NCBI RefSeq assembly: GCF_002741055.1 | Contig: NZ_CP016809.1 | Coordinates: 2,006,501-2,070,500 of the forward strand | Source: Paenibacillus ihbetae | GTDB taxonomy: Bacteria > Bacillota > Bacilli > Paenibacillales > Paenibacillaceae | Reading direction: 5' to 3' | DNA: 64,000 bases | In this document: positions 7,560-16,337 of the stretch, piece by piece | Layout of the letters: every line of letters begins with the position of its first letter | Numbering within the stretch: the first letter of the stretch is position 1 | Made by a program: the position numbers and the translations under genes | Notes under the pieces: model-generated | Databases searched by the model: none | Told to the model about the DNA's origin: nothing | Seen by the model: the letters and a program-made list of their open reading frames with translations, nothing else

Positions 7560-10013
7560 CTAAGAATATATTTTCTTGTACTCGCCGGGGGTGAGTCCGG
7601 TGATTTCCTTGAACACTTTAATAAAATAGTGGGCGCTGCCGAATCCGACCTGTCTGCCGATCTCATTGATTTTAAGCCTGCCTTCCGCGAGCAGAAGCTT
7701 GCTCTTATCGATCCGAACCTGCTTCAAATAATCAATGAACGGCTGACCGGTGCTTTGCTTAAACAATCTGCTGATATAAGCCGGGTTCAGGTTCAACTGC
7801 TCGGCTACCCACGATAGCGAAATATCTTTATCGTACTCGTTCTCCAGGATCTCGATGATTTTGGCGATATGCTGATTGCCCCTGGCATGAATTTCTTGAC
7901 GGATGCATTCAATTCCTCGAGTTATAAGCGATTGAAACCAGAGGACAATGTGATCCATCGATTCCAGATCGAGCAGCTCCCGATAGGGATCTGTTCCGTT
8001 CCCGAACAAGATCTCGATATCTGTCCCGAACGAGCTGAAAGAATGCCGTATCGATGTAAGCAATTGAATGAAGATCGGCTGGATCTGGTTGTAATGCAGC
8101 TTATTCTTACAGGCTTCGATTTCGGCCACAAAGGCTCCGAACGTCGAGAGTGCTTCCTCCAAGCAGGCGGTCCGGATGTAGTTATTGAGCTTCTCCTCAA
8201 GCTGGCTTGGATAAATAAAGGTCTGCCCGTTGTCGGCACGGATATCGTCCATGGATATAACATAGCCTTTGCCGTACAGAATGCGATATTTCAGCGCCTC
8301 CGCCGCTTCTTCATACGCAAGCGGCAGCTCTCCGATCCCCTTGCAGATGCTTCCAACGCCGAGGGAGCATTGAGCTCCCAATCGGGCATTGACTTCATCG
8401 AGCAGCTGCTGCGCCAGGTGGAATAATGGCTGGCGTCCCTTCCCGGGAAAATTAAAAACAACAGCGACCTTGTCCTTTTCCACATTGACGACGAAAAATG
8501 CGGTCTCCTGCCCTAAAACCCTGCTGTCCCGCAGGGCATCCATGATTTTGATCTTGCACAGATCCTGAGCCAGCATATCCTCGCCATTCGAGGCCAGCTC
8601 CTCATCAATAGACAGCAAGAATACGGACAGATCATCAAGGCTGATATCGAGCCCAAGATAATCCTTCTTGGCTTCAATCTCTTCAAGGCTCATCGCATGC
8701 CGCTGCAGTAATGACTGTTTAAACCGCTCCAATTGGAAGGGCAGGCTTTCCTCCAGCCGTTCTTTATAATAATTGCGCTCATCGATGGTCGAGCTGACAA
8801 AGCTGCCGATGACGCTGAGTTCATCATTCGCCCCCTTATGCGTATGTTCCGGAACGTGAACACTCCCTTTACGGTGCCTGAAATCCTGATGATCGTTACC
8901 CTTTCCACGATCCGGGCGGATATCATCGTCCTCCCTGCCTTTCGCCAGCGCATTCAAGCGGGAAATGGGCTTATACAAGCTTCTGGACGAAAAATAGGAA
9001 AGCAGCAGCGAAAGGAGGATTAAGGCGCCGGCTGTGTAGGTTATCGTCTGTTTGATATCAATCGTGCCCTGGGTATATACCCCCATATCGGAGACGTTGA
9101 CAAACGTCCAATCCAGCAGTTTCGAGGAGGAGTAGCTGACCAGCTTCTTGCCGCCGTCCAGCTCAATGGAATAAGATCCGGCCCCGCCTGTATGTTGGAG
9201 CGCTTCGGATAATCCGGTCCGCGGAAATCCGTCCTTACCGGAAGCTTGGCTGCGGAACACGATATTTCCGCTGGAGGACACGACATACATGTCGTCATTC
9301 GCGTTCAGTTTGCTGATAATATCCGCATAAATCATGGATGCATCGAGGTTGACGATAATCGCGTTGCTGGCTTTCTTGGACTTGTAGATTACAGACAGGA
9401 GCTCCTTCTCGCCTTGAGGGTATTGCTTGGCGACTCGGGTGTCCAGGAAAACGGGGTTCATCTGCATGTTTTGTACGGCTTCATACCAGCCTTGATCATA
9501 AAAGTCCTCTAGGCGGAACTGGCGGTTCGAGCGGTCATTGTCCGAGGTAATCACCAGGTTTTTGCTGCTGTCGTAAAAATATACGGAATCCACGAATTGA
9601 TCCGAAAGTTTAAATGAGTTCATCGTGAGGAAGGTGTTCTTTTTAGCCTCCAAATAAGCATACAGCGCAGGCAGATCCTCCTTCGGGATCTCCCCTTGAA
9701 GGCTCTCGTAATAAGCACCGTTCGGGAAATTCTCGAAGCTGATAAAAGAACGGTTAAGCGCAAGCAAATTCGAATTTTCCTTAATCCGGTTCAGTAGAAT
9801 CTCAAGCGTGTTGATCGTTTGGTTCAAATACTGCAGCTTATTGTTTCCTGTCTCTTCCTCGACAATGTCAGATACTCTGTAATAAGCGAAGATATTGGAC
9901 ACCAGGCTCGGAAGCACGGTAATCAACACGGTCGTGACGATTAACTTTAAGAAGAACTTACGCCTTTTTATTCTTCCAATCGAATCGATCCAGGTTCTCA
10001 GCTGAGGCATCAT
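7560..10013 (-). CDS. Membrane-bound AraC-family regulator
   Basis: An 817-residue protein with a transmembrane helix near residues 22-42, an extracellular Cache-like sensor region (about 45-310) and a second helix near 325-345. A cytoplasmic linker follows, then a C-terminal AraC DNA-binding domain with two helix-turn-helix units (ISLSWVAEQLNLNPAYISRL and the INEIGRQVGFGSAHYFIKVF helix). Proteins of this plan are common in Paenibacillus beside CUT1 transporters and bind DNA without a separate kinase. It lies upstream of the sialidase/ABC operon in the same orientation and probably activates it on sensing an extracellular glycan. A highly charged insertion (about 360-400) follows the second helix. 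Confidence 0.85.
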   Translation of the reverse strand: MMPQLRTWIDSIGRIKRRKFFLKLIVTTVLITVLPSLVSNIFAYYRVSDIVEEETGNNKLQYLNQTINTLEILLNRIKENSNLLALNRSFISFENFPNGAYYESLQGEIPKEDLPALYAYLEAKKNTFLTMNSFKLSDQFVDSVYFYDSSKNLVITSDNDRSNRQFRLEDFYDQGWYEAVQNMQMNPVFLDTRVAKQYPQGEKELLSVIYKSKKASNAIIVNLDASMIYADIISKLNANDDMYVVSSSGNIVFRSQASGKDGFPRTGLSEALQHTGGAGSYSIELDGGKKLVSYSSSKLLDWTFVNVSDMGVYTQGTIDIKQTITYTAGALILLSLLLSYFSSRSLYKPISRLNALAKGREDDDIRPDRGKGNDHQDFRHRKGSVHVPEHTHKGANDELSVIGSFVSSTIDERNYYKERLEESLPFQLERFKQSLLQRHAMSLEEIEAKKDYLGLDISLDDLSVFLLSIDEELASNGEDMLAQDLCKIKIMDALRDSRVLGQETAFFVVNVEKDKVAVVFNFPGKGRQPLFHLAQQLLDEVNARLGAQCSLGVGSICKGIGELPLAYEEAAEALKYRILYGKGYVISMDDIRADNGQTFIYPSQLEEKLNNYIRTACLEEALSTFGAFVAEIEACKNKLHYNQIQPIFIQLLTSIRHSFSSFGTDIEILFGNGTDPYRELLDLESMDHIVLWFQSLITRGIECIRQEIHARGNQHIAKIIEILENEYDKDISLSWVAEQLNLNPAYISRLFKQSTGQPFIDYLKQVRIDKSKLLLAEGRLKINEIGRQVGFGSAHYFIKVFKEITGLTPGEYKKIYS

Positions 10014-10101
10014 CCCTATCCCCCTTGGTCCGAAATATTGTATATTGCATGCCGGAACCTGTAGAGAATCGTGCTGTTCAAGTCGCCGTTCCAGGGATTA
10101 A

Positions 10102-10116
10102 ATAAAGCGCTTTCAA
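10102..10116. promoter_or_regulatory. cre-like box upstream of the AraC regulator
   Basis: Read on the minus strand, TTGAAAGCGCTTTAT matches 14 of 15 positions of the CcpA consensus. It lies about 90 bp before the regulator start, so the sialidase locus may be under catabolite control at two levels. Confidence 0.55.
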
Positions 10117-10239
10117 TTCCTTTTAAAATGATTATACCTTATAGGCTTGTTGTTGGGGTATAGGGAGGGATCGTTTGAGGCAAGTATGGATCCTTTCCTT
10201 TTCTCAGCGATCCCGCATGTTTGGTTGCGTTAGTATTCA

Positions 10240-10410
10240 TCATTTTCGCAGCAGGTTGAAAATCGCCTCCAGTCGGATCGTATGGCTGCATGACTCGCAG
10301 GTATACTTCCCGCGTTGATTGTTTTCCTTAAAATTAGCGTAACCCGCGCTTCCTTCGTAAAGCCGGAATTTCTTCTTGCAGCAGAAGCATTCCACCTCGT
10401 AGAACAGCAT
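10240..10410 (-). CDS. Small zinc-ribbon protein, unknown function
   Basis: A 56-residue protein starting at ATG 10410, 6-9 nt after AGGAGGGGG. An in-frame ATG further upstream lies before that site and is unlikely to be used. Two Cys pairs (CFCC near the N-terminus and CESC near residue 40) look like a zinc ribbon in a basic, aromatic-rich background. It starts 14 bp after the stop of the TetR gene, so the two are co-transcribed. No family was recognised. A role as a small nucleic-acid-binding or redox-sensing protein under TetR control is a guess. Confidence 0.65.
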   Translation of the reverse strand: MLFYEVECFCCKKKFRLYEGSAGYANFKENNQRGKYTCESCSHTIRLEAIFNLLRK

Positions 10411-10424
10411 GCCCCGCCCCCTCC

Positions 10425-11066
10425 TCATTCGTAATCTACGTTACTTACGGCCCGCTCAAAGATGCTGATCAGCTCCTCCGTGTACTCCTTCACGCTAAGA
10501 TCCGGAGTACGCATCAGCTCAAGGCTGAATCCATCAATGGCATGGCGAATGGCTAGCGCCGTGACCCGTGCCGACAACGGGGTAAATGCCCGGAAGCATC
10601 CTGCCTCCGCACCCGCGTATAGAATCTCCTCAATAGGCTGATAGATGCTCTCGTCCGCATCCGCCGAGAACCGAAGCTTCCCTTCCTTTGTCCGCATGCC
10701 TGCCGCGATTTCCACGACGGCAAACACCATTTTCCGGTGCTCCGCAATAAACGCCAGATTCGCCTCCATATACTTCCTAAGCCGTTCTTTGGGTCCGACT
10801 GCGTTAGCTACAACTGGACGGATAAAAGCCTCGGCCGCGATCGCGTAAGCCGCCACTACCTCTTCCAGCAGATCATCCTTACTGGCAAAATGATAGGTAA
10901 TCACCCCTTTGCTCACATTGGCGCGCTTGGCGATTTGGCCGATGGAAGCTTGGGCATAGCCGACTTCGGCAATCGTCTCGATCGCGCATTGGACGATTTG
11001 AGCACGGCGGGCTTTTTCGGTAAACGACAAGTCCTTGGGATCATTTGCTTTATTTTTAGTACTCAT
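10425..11066 (-). CDS. TetR/AcrR-family transcriptional regulator
   Basis: A 213-residue regulator with an N-terminal helix-turn-helix (IGQIAKRANVSKGVITYHFA, about residues 42-62) followed by an all-helical ligand-binding part. The ATG at 11066 has no ribosome binding site. A sigma-A-like promoter ends only 6 nt before it, so the message is probably leaderless. A near-palindrome in that promoter is the likely autorepression site. The next gene is the small zinc-ribbon protein. The ligand is unknown, as no transporter or enzyme gene is in the same operon. Confidence 0.9.
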   Translation of the reverse strand: MSTKNKANDPKDLSFTEKARRAQIVQCAIETIAEVGYAQASIGQIAKRANVSKGVITYHFASKDDLLEEVVAAYAIAAEAFIRPVVANAVGPKERLRKYMEANLAFIAEHRKMVFAVVEIAAGMRTKEGKLRFSADADESIYQPIEEILYAGAEAGCFRAFTPLSARVTALAIRHAIDGFSLELMRTPDLSVKEYTEELISIFERAVSNVDYE

Positions 11067-11072
11067 GGTTAT

Positions 11073-11101
11073 ATTTTAGTACGACCGTACGAACTAATCA
11101 A
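11073..11101 (-). promoter_or_regulatory. Promoter with embedded TetR operator candidate
   Basis: On the minus strand a -35 TTGATT (11096-11101), a 17-bp spacer and a -10 TAAAAT (11073-11078) match sigma-A spacing. The imperfect palindrome TTAGTACG.../...CGAACTAA (11076-11097) fills the spacer. Six bases separate the -10 box from the regulator ATG, so transcription should begin at or next to the start codon. Confidence 0.7.
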
Positions 11102-11103
11102 TG

Positions 11104-11135
11104 AAAAACCGGCCCATCTTTCACAGACGGCCGGC
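11104..11135 (-). terminator. Terminator after the PTS transporter gene
   Basis: CCGGCC and GGCCGG arms enclose a 14-nt loop, followed on the minus strand by TTTTTC. It lies about 110 bp past the stop at 11248. Confidence 0.7.
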
Positions 11136-11247
11136 TCGTTCTCTCGCTGTCTAACGACAGACATTATCCTTCTGCTTAAATCAAGCTCCTTGGGCTGCTG
11201 CTGCCCCCCCAACCAATGGCCAGGTGACGTCACTTTAGCTTCTTGGA

Positions 11248-13254
11248 TTATTGCACCTGATCAAGCAATTGATAGGCTTCTTCCTTCGTTGTCACCGCCA
11301 AAAGCGCTTCTCTGAAATCATCGTCCATCAGCTTGCGGGACAGCATCTGCAGCACTTTCAAATGCGCGTTCTGTTTACTATTGCGCGGCACGGCAATCAT
11401 AAAGATCAATTTGGCTTCGCTGCCGTCGAGACTCTTCCAGTCGACACCATCCCGCTGAATACCAAAGACCACGCTTGGTTTCAGGACAGCATCCGATTTG
11501 CCGTGAGGAATGGCAATATTCATGCCGATGCCTGTGGAGCTTTCTTGTTCCCGGGCTAATATGGCCTGTTTAAAATCACCGTCAGCTCTGACCGCCCCAT
11601 TCCGCTCCAATGCGGCGATCATTTCGTCGATAACAGCATCCTGTGTCGTACCGGCCAGATTCAAGTTAATGAGATCCGGTGTTACGATATCCGTCAATTT
11701 CTCAACGCGGATAGGTGTTGCTTCCGTCGTTGTACCGTTACTGTTCTCGGCTGAAGCCGCTTCGGTTGCGTCCGCGGCCACGGCTGCAGCTGGGGTCGCT
11801 TCGGCTCGGGCTGGCTTTGCTACTGCGTCTGCTCCTTCTCCAACAACTGCCGGAGTCACAGCCGCAACATTTTTCTTAAGCAGGCTCACCATGATCACCG
11901 ACACGGCTGCGCCGACTATGACTGCTAAGAAGAACATCAGCACTTGATCAACGGCACCGAGCACGGCTACAATCGGACCGCCATGGGCTACGCTGTCACC
12001 GACATTGCCCAACATGGCAATCACCGAACCCGTCATGGAACCGACCATGATACTCGGAATGACGCGTAAAGGATCTTGCGCCGCAAATGGAATCGCTCCT
12101 TCGGTAATACCGAACAGTCCCATCGTAAATGTTGCCTTTCCGGCTTCACGTTCCGAAGGTGTAAACTTTCTTTTGTTTATCATTGCTGCCAGTCCCATTG
12201 CAATCGGAGGAACACAGATGGCAACGGCAATTTGGCCCATAATCTCATAGTTTCCTTCACCGATCATGGCCGAGCCGAACAGGAATGCAACCTTATTCAC
12301 AGGCCCCCCCATGTCGAAAGAAATCATCGCGCCCAGAATAAGCGCAAGCAGAATCGAACTTGTTCCCTGCATTCCCGCGAGCCAGGCGGTTAACGCTTCA
12401 AACAGATCCGCAACCGGAGCGCCGATCACAAAGACGAAGATTAACCCTACAACTAATGAAGCCAGTACCGGGATAACGATAATGGGCATAATCGGCTGCA
12501 GCGACCGAGGAACCTTGAGCCGTTTAATCGCGAGTGCAGCATAACCCGCCAGGAAACCGGCAATAATTCCCCCGATAAATCCAGCCCCCGCTTCACTTCC
12601 ATAAAAGCTGCCGTTCGCGGCAATGAACCCGCCGACCATACCTGGCGCAAGCCCCGGCCTGTCCGCAATACTCATGGCGATAAATCCGGCAAGGATCGGA
12701 ACCATGAAGGTAAACGCAGCCGAGCCGATACTTTCAATCGTTTTCCAGATCGAATCATCCGGTATAACCAAACCGCCCGGCGTCTTCACGCCGCCCATTG
12801 TCAGTGCGATGGCGATGAGCAGCCCGCCGATCACGATAAACGGCACCATATAGGATACGCCGTTCATCAAGTGACGGTAAATCGGATTTTGTTTAGGTTT
12901 ATTTTCTCCTGTCATAGCTTCAGCTGACTTGGACTGTGCCTGATAGACGGGCACATCCCCTTTGATCATCCGTTGGATCAGCTCTTCCGGACGGCGGATA
13001 CCATCCTGCACCCCAACGACAAGCAGTTTTTTACCCACAAACCGGTCCTTCACCACCGTTTTATCCGCCGCGATAATAATACCGTCGGCTTCACGGATAT
13101 CCTGCTCCGTGAATGGATTCTCTACACCAATGGAGCCTTGGGTCTCAACCTTTAACTCAACGCCAAGCTTCGCGCCTGCCTTCTGCAGATTCTCAGCGGC
13201 CATATACGTATGTGCAATTCCGTTAGGACATGAAGTAATCGCTAGTATTTTCAT
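11248..13254 (-). CDS. manP: PTS EIIBCA transporter, mannose/fructose type (ManP-like)
   Basis: A 668-residue membrane phosphotransferase permease with domains in the order EIIB-EIIC-EIIA. EIIB (1-100) has the phosphorylated Cys9 in TSCPNGIAHTYMAAE. EIIC (about 115-465) has roughly ten hydrophobic segments. An Ala/Glu-rich linker leads to EIIA (about 525-668) with the active His in IPHGKSD. It imports and phosphorylates a hexose. The PRD activator directly upstream and the domain order resemble Bacillus manR-manP, so mannose is preferred over fructose. A manA-like gene is not adjacent. AAAGGAG precedes the ATG. The manP name is by context, not proof. Confidence 0.85.
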   Translation of the reverse strand: MKILAITSCPNGIAHTYMAAENLQKAGAKLGVELKVETQGSIGVENPFTEQDIREADGIIIAADKTVVKDRFVGKKLLVVGVQDGIRRPEELIQRMIKGDVPVYQAQSKSAEAMTGENKPKQNPIYRHLMNGVSYMVPFIVIGGLLIAIALTMGGVKTPGGLVIPDDSIWKTIESIGSAAFTFMVPILAGFIAMSIADRPGLAPGMVGGFIAANGSFYGSEAGAGFIGGIIAGFLAGYAALAIKRLKVPRSLQPIMPIIVIPVLASLVVGLIFVFVIGAPVADLFEALTAWLAGMQGTSSILLALILGAMISFDMGGPVNKVAFLFGSAMIGEGNYEIMGQIAVAICVPPIAMGLAAMINKRKFTPSEREAGKATFTMGLFGITEGAIPFAAQDPLRVIPSIMVGSMTGSVIAMLGNVGDSVAHGGPIVAVLGAVDQVLMFFLAVIVGAAVSVIMVSLLKKNVAAVTPAVVGEGADAVAKPARAEATPAAAVAADATEAASAENSNGTTTEATPIRVEKLTDIVTPDLINLNLAGTTQDAVIDEMIAALERNGAVRADGDFKQAILAREQESSTGIGMNIAIPHGKSDAVLKPSVVFGIQRDGVDWKSLDGSEAKLIFMIAVPRNSKQNAHLKVLQMLSRKLMDDDFREALLAVTTKEEAYQLLDQVQ

Positions 13255-13308
13255 GCTCGTTATTCTCCTTTGCTGTCATGTTCCCGCTTACATTTATAGT
13301 GTACACGC

Positions 13309-13322
13309 TGAAAGCGCTGTTA
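13309..13322. promoter_or_regulatory. cre-like box before the PTS gene
   Basis: TGAAAGCGCTGTTA keeps the TGNAANCG core of CcpA sites with mismatches at the edges. It is about 55 bp upstream of the PTS start, where catabolite control of a sugar permease would be expected. Confidence 0.45.
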
Positions 13323-13443
13323 TCGGATGAACTTTTTACCGGAACTTCCGGAAAACACGGATTTATTTCGCAATCAAAATATCCCTCAAAGCGGGCCTAT
13401 GCCACGATGCTTATTCCAAACGCTTTGCAACATCCTGAAAATG

Positions 13444-13471
13444 TAAAAAGCAGGACGCATACCGTCCTGCT
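13444..13471 (-). terminator. Terminator between the activator and PTS genes
   Basis: AGCAGGAC and GTCCTGCT form a perfect 8-bp stem with a 7-nt loop and a following TTTTT on the minus strand. The PTS gene downstream therefore needs its own promoter, the probable target of the activator. Confidence 0.85.
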
Positions 13472-13492
13472 TCATCGTTTTTACTATTTATG

Positions 13493-15445
13493 TTACCCCT
13501 TTAACCTATTCAGCAACCGTATCGCGTCCGTCTCTTTAGACAACGCACTGACCAGTGCCGGCTGCTCACTGATACGCGACAATTCCTTGAACAGCTGCCG
13601 CATCTCTGTTCGCTCATCATGCTTGATCGCAAGCAAGAACACAAGCTCAACCTTCTCGGTCCCCCAGGTAATCGGCTGCTTCAAAGTAACGACAACGATG
13701 CAGGACTGTGTAACCCACTCCGAACCGCCGTGAGGGATGGCAATGCCTCCTCCTATCGTCGTAGCAGACATTTTCTCACGATCCAGCACACTTTCCGTAT
13801 ACCCGGCCTGGACATACCCTTTGTCCTCCAGCATCTGCGCAAACTTGGAGATTAACTGTTCGGGACGCGCCAGCTCCTGCTGAGGAAAGATGAGAAAAGG
13901 TGTCGTATATTTCAAAAAGACCGATTCCTCAGCCGCCCTGCCGTCCGGCTCATCGAGCCGACGAATCGCTTGCTCCAGCTTCCGCTCGTCACTGGCCTCG
14001 AGCAGAGGGGAAACGAGGATATGAGGTATTTTTAGCTTGGGCAGTTCAACGGTCGTTATGACAAGATCCACCTCATGATCGGCCAGATAATCCTCAACTT
14101 CCGCTTTGGACATCGTTGTTTCTACATGAACGGACGGGAATCTCCGCTCCACCTTCGCGAGAAGGAGTTGGGACATCCCTACCCCCATATGACACACGAT
14201 AATGACCTTTTGCGGGTGGCTTTCATTCTGGTGAATCCGCTCCACGGATGCCTGAAAATGCAGCGTCAAATACGCGGCCTCCTCTTCAGGAAAATACAGC
14301 TGGAACGCTTCCCCCACCTCTTCCAGTGCCATAATGACCCGATCGAACATATACGGGTACATCTTTTTGATCTCTGCCAGCATCGGATTGGACACCGCCA
14401 GACCATAATGAAGACGGTTCATGGTCGTGTACAAATGCAATTTTAACCCGTTCAGCAATATGGAGTCCTTGGAGAAAGGGATCATATTCAGCTCCGACAT
14501 CCGCCGGGTCAGCTGCTCAACCAGTCGGGGCAGGAGGGGGTGGCTGTCTGCCAGTTCGCTGCGTCCAACGCTCTCATCCTCCTGCGTGTATCGGATCTTC
14601 CCGCCAAGCAGGTGCAGGGTTAGATAAGCGGTTTCTTCCTTGGAGAAAGGGACGGCAAACAGTTTTTGCAGCTGCTTCAAAAAGTCCGTCGCCCATGCAA
14701 ATTCCGTTTTGTTCTCCAAAAAGGCCAGGTCCTGATCAGAGAGCGAAATCGGCTGACCCAGCTTGGTCCGTTTGACCATGAGCAGAATATGCAGCATCAG
14801 GCTTTCGAAGGTTTCATCGGTGAAGCGGAGCTGATGATGCTTTTGCAGCGCCTTCAACTCATGGGACACGGCTGCAATCTCGTGCGGTTCAAACTGGTTA
14901 CGCATCATTTGTCCCGTCAACTCCGGACGGTTGATCAATTGGTTTAACCGCGCCAGCGCCATCCGTTTATTCTTCTCCGTTCCCTCAATCATGAAGCCTA
15001 CGCGCGGTTTCGTCATTAAGCTCAGATCAAAGCTCCGCAGCCAGCCCTCAATCTTTTCCATATCCCGCCGGATAATCGCCTTGTTCACGTAAAAAGGTGA
15101 AGCCAGGTTCTGCAGGGTTACGGGCTTCGCGTTCATCAAGAGGCGGTATGCCAGGTGCAGCACCCTTTCCTCATCCGATTCATCCTCGGCGGTACGATCG
15201 TTGGAGTACAAACGTTGGAACAAATCAGCCCGATCCGCTTCTTCGATCTCCAGATAGACGCCAAGTCCCGGCCTTTTCACCAAACGGCCACTGGAGTGCT
15301 TATCGATATATTCTTCAATCACCTTCAGATCGTTACGGATCGTCTTCTCCGAGCATTCGGTCTGATCCGCAAGATCCTGGACGAGCCACTGGCGGTTCGG
15401 TTCCATTAACAAATTGCGAAAAATCTCTTTTTGCCTGTTATTCAT
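13493..15445 (-). CDS. manR: PRD-domain transcriptional activator, ManR-like
   Basis: A 650-residue BglG/DeoR-type regulator. It has an N-terminal helix-turn-helix (about 1-65), two PTS regulation domains (about 80-290 and 300-400) and an EIIB-Gat-like domain with Cys in VCHMGVGMSQ (about 410). A C-terminal EIIA-Fru-like domain carries His in IAIPHGGSEW. Phosphorylation of these sites by HPr and the cognate PTS sets activity. Length and domain order match Bacillus ManR closely. It lies upstream of the EIIBCA gene, separated by a terminator, and probably activates that gene's promoter. TAGGAGACCGGA precedes the ATG. Confidence 0.88.
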   Translation of the reverse strand: MNNRQKEIFRNLLMEPNRQWLVQDLADQTECSEKTIRNDLKVIEEYIDKHSSGRLVKRPGLGVYLEIEEADRADLFQRLYSNDRTAEDESDEERVLHLAYRLLMNAKPVTLQNLASPFYVNKAIIRRDMEKIEGWLRSFDLSLMTKPRVGFMIEGTEKNKRMALARLNQLINRPELTGQMMRNQFEPHEIAAVSHELKALQKHHQLRFTDETFESLMLHILLMVKRTKLGQPISLSDQDLAFLENKTEFAWATDFLKQLQKLFAVPFSKEETAYLTLHLLGGKIRYTQEDESVGRSELADSHPLLPRLVEQLTRRMSELNMIPFSKDSILLNGLKLHLYTTMNRLHYGLAVSNPMLAEIKKMYPYMFDRVIMALEEVGEAFQLYFPEEEAAYLTLHFQASVERIHQNESHPQKVIIVCHMGVGMSQLLLAKVERRFPSVHVETTMSKAEVEDYLADHEVDLVITTVELPKLKIPHILVSPLLEASDERKLEQAIRRLDEPDGRAAEESVFLKYTTPFLIFPQQELARPEQLISKFAQMLEDKGYVQAGYTESVLDREKMSATTIGGGIAIPHGGSEWVTQSCIVVVTLKQPITWGTEKVELVFLLAIKHDERTEMRQLFKELSRISEQPALVSALSKETDAIRLLNRLKG

Positions 15446-15597
15446 TCCGGTCTCCTATTCAGCTTATTGGGAGAGCTCACGCATCGTAGAGCAGGTACAT
15501 CGTCCTACGTATATCATATCCGGGTCGCTATGGCAATCTGAACGGGGACGATACGCGGGAATGGATCAATTGAAGGGCTTCTGACAGAATACGGTAA

Positions 15598-15632
15598 ACC
15601 AAACAAGGGTGCCTCAGAAGTAGGCACCCTTG
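15598..15632 (-). terminator. Terminator of the thiamine operon
   Basis: CAAGGGTGCCT and AGGCACCCTTG form a perfect 11-bp stem with a 7-nt loop. TTTGGTTT follows on the minus strand, 30 bp beyond the thiE stop. Confidence 0.85.
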
Positions 15633-15662
15633 TTCTTGATCCGCTTATAATCCTCTTACAAC

Positions 15663-16337
15663 TTAAGAAATCCCCTCGGCTCCTCGGCGTATCTTTCCCA
15701 TAAAAGTCTCCACAGCCTCCTGCGCCGACGCCGCTCCCGTCACGGCGGATATCACCGCGATGCCATCCGCACCCGCTCCAATCACTTCCTCCACGCGATC
15801 CACGGTAATCCCGCCAATCCCAACGATCGGCAAACGGATTCCAGCTTCGCGCAGCTCACGAAGAATTGCCGGGCCTTGCGCAGCCTTGGCATCATCCTTT
15901 GAGCGGGTCGGGTAGATCGGTCCGATGCCAAGATAATCGGCACCATGGAGGATTGCGCGCCGGGCTTCCTCCACCGTATGGGCGGAGACGCCCAGCATCC
16001 GGTTGCCGATCCGTTCACGTACCGAAGCCGCGGATTCATCGTCCTGGCCGATATGCACGCCGTCGGCGTCCAGCTTCAGTGCCAGCTCTACATCGTCATT
16101 GACGATGAAGGGTACGCGTGCTTGCCGGCACTGCTCCTGGATCCGGCGAGCCAGCCGGATCATCGGCTCCCCGGTGAGTGCTCCTTGTCCCTTCTCACGA
16201 AATTGGACCATGGTTGCGCCTCCAGCCAACGCCTCCTGCACGACCAAGCTTGGCTCGACGCTGCAGTTCACGCTGCCGAGCACGAGGTACATTCGCAGAT
16301 GCCGCCTCATCATCTCGGGTGCCACTCTGCCCGTCAT
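15663..16337 (-). CDS. thiE: Thiamine-phosphate synthase
   Basis: A 224-residue TIM-barrel enzyme that joins HMP-pyrophosphate and thiazole phosphate to give thiamine phosphate. Recognisable parts are VQFREKG (near 50), IVNDDVELALKLDADGVHIGQDD (abbreviated here as the ADGVHIGQDD motif), LGVSAHT, YLGIGPIYPT and the late IVGIGGI phosphate-binding loop. The start is ATG 16337, with AGGAGGTG six bases upstream. It overlaps the thiD stop by four bases (ATGA). It is the last gene of the tenA-thiM-thiD-thiE salvage operon. Confidence 0.95.
   Translation of the reverse strand: MTGRVAPEMMRRHLRMYLVLGSVNCSVEPSLVVQEALAGGATMVQFREKGQGALTGEPMIRLARRIQEQCRQARVPFIVNDDVELALKLDADGVHIGQDDESAASVRERIGNRMLGVSAHTVEEARRAILHGADYLGIGPIYPTRSKDDAKAAQGPAILRELREAGIRLPIVGIGGITVDRVEEVIGAGADGIAVISAVTGAASAQEAVETFMGKIRRGAEGIS

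Noticed and set aside
13416..13432. Second cre box near AAACGCTTTGCAAC
   Set aside because: Core positions of the consensus do not align on either strand without a shift, so it was left out.
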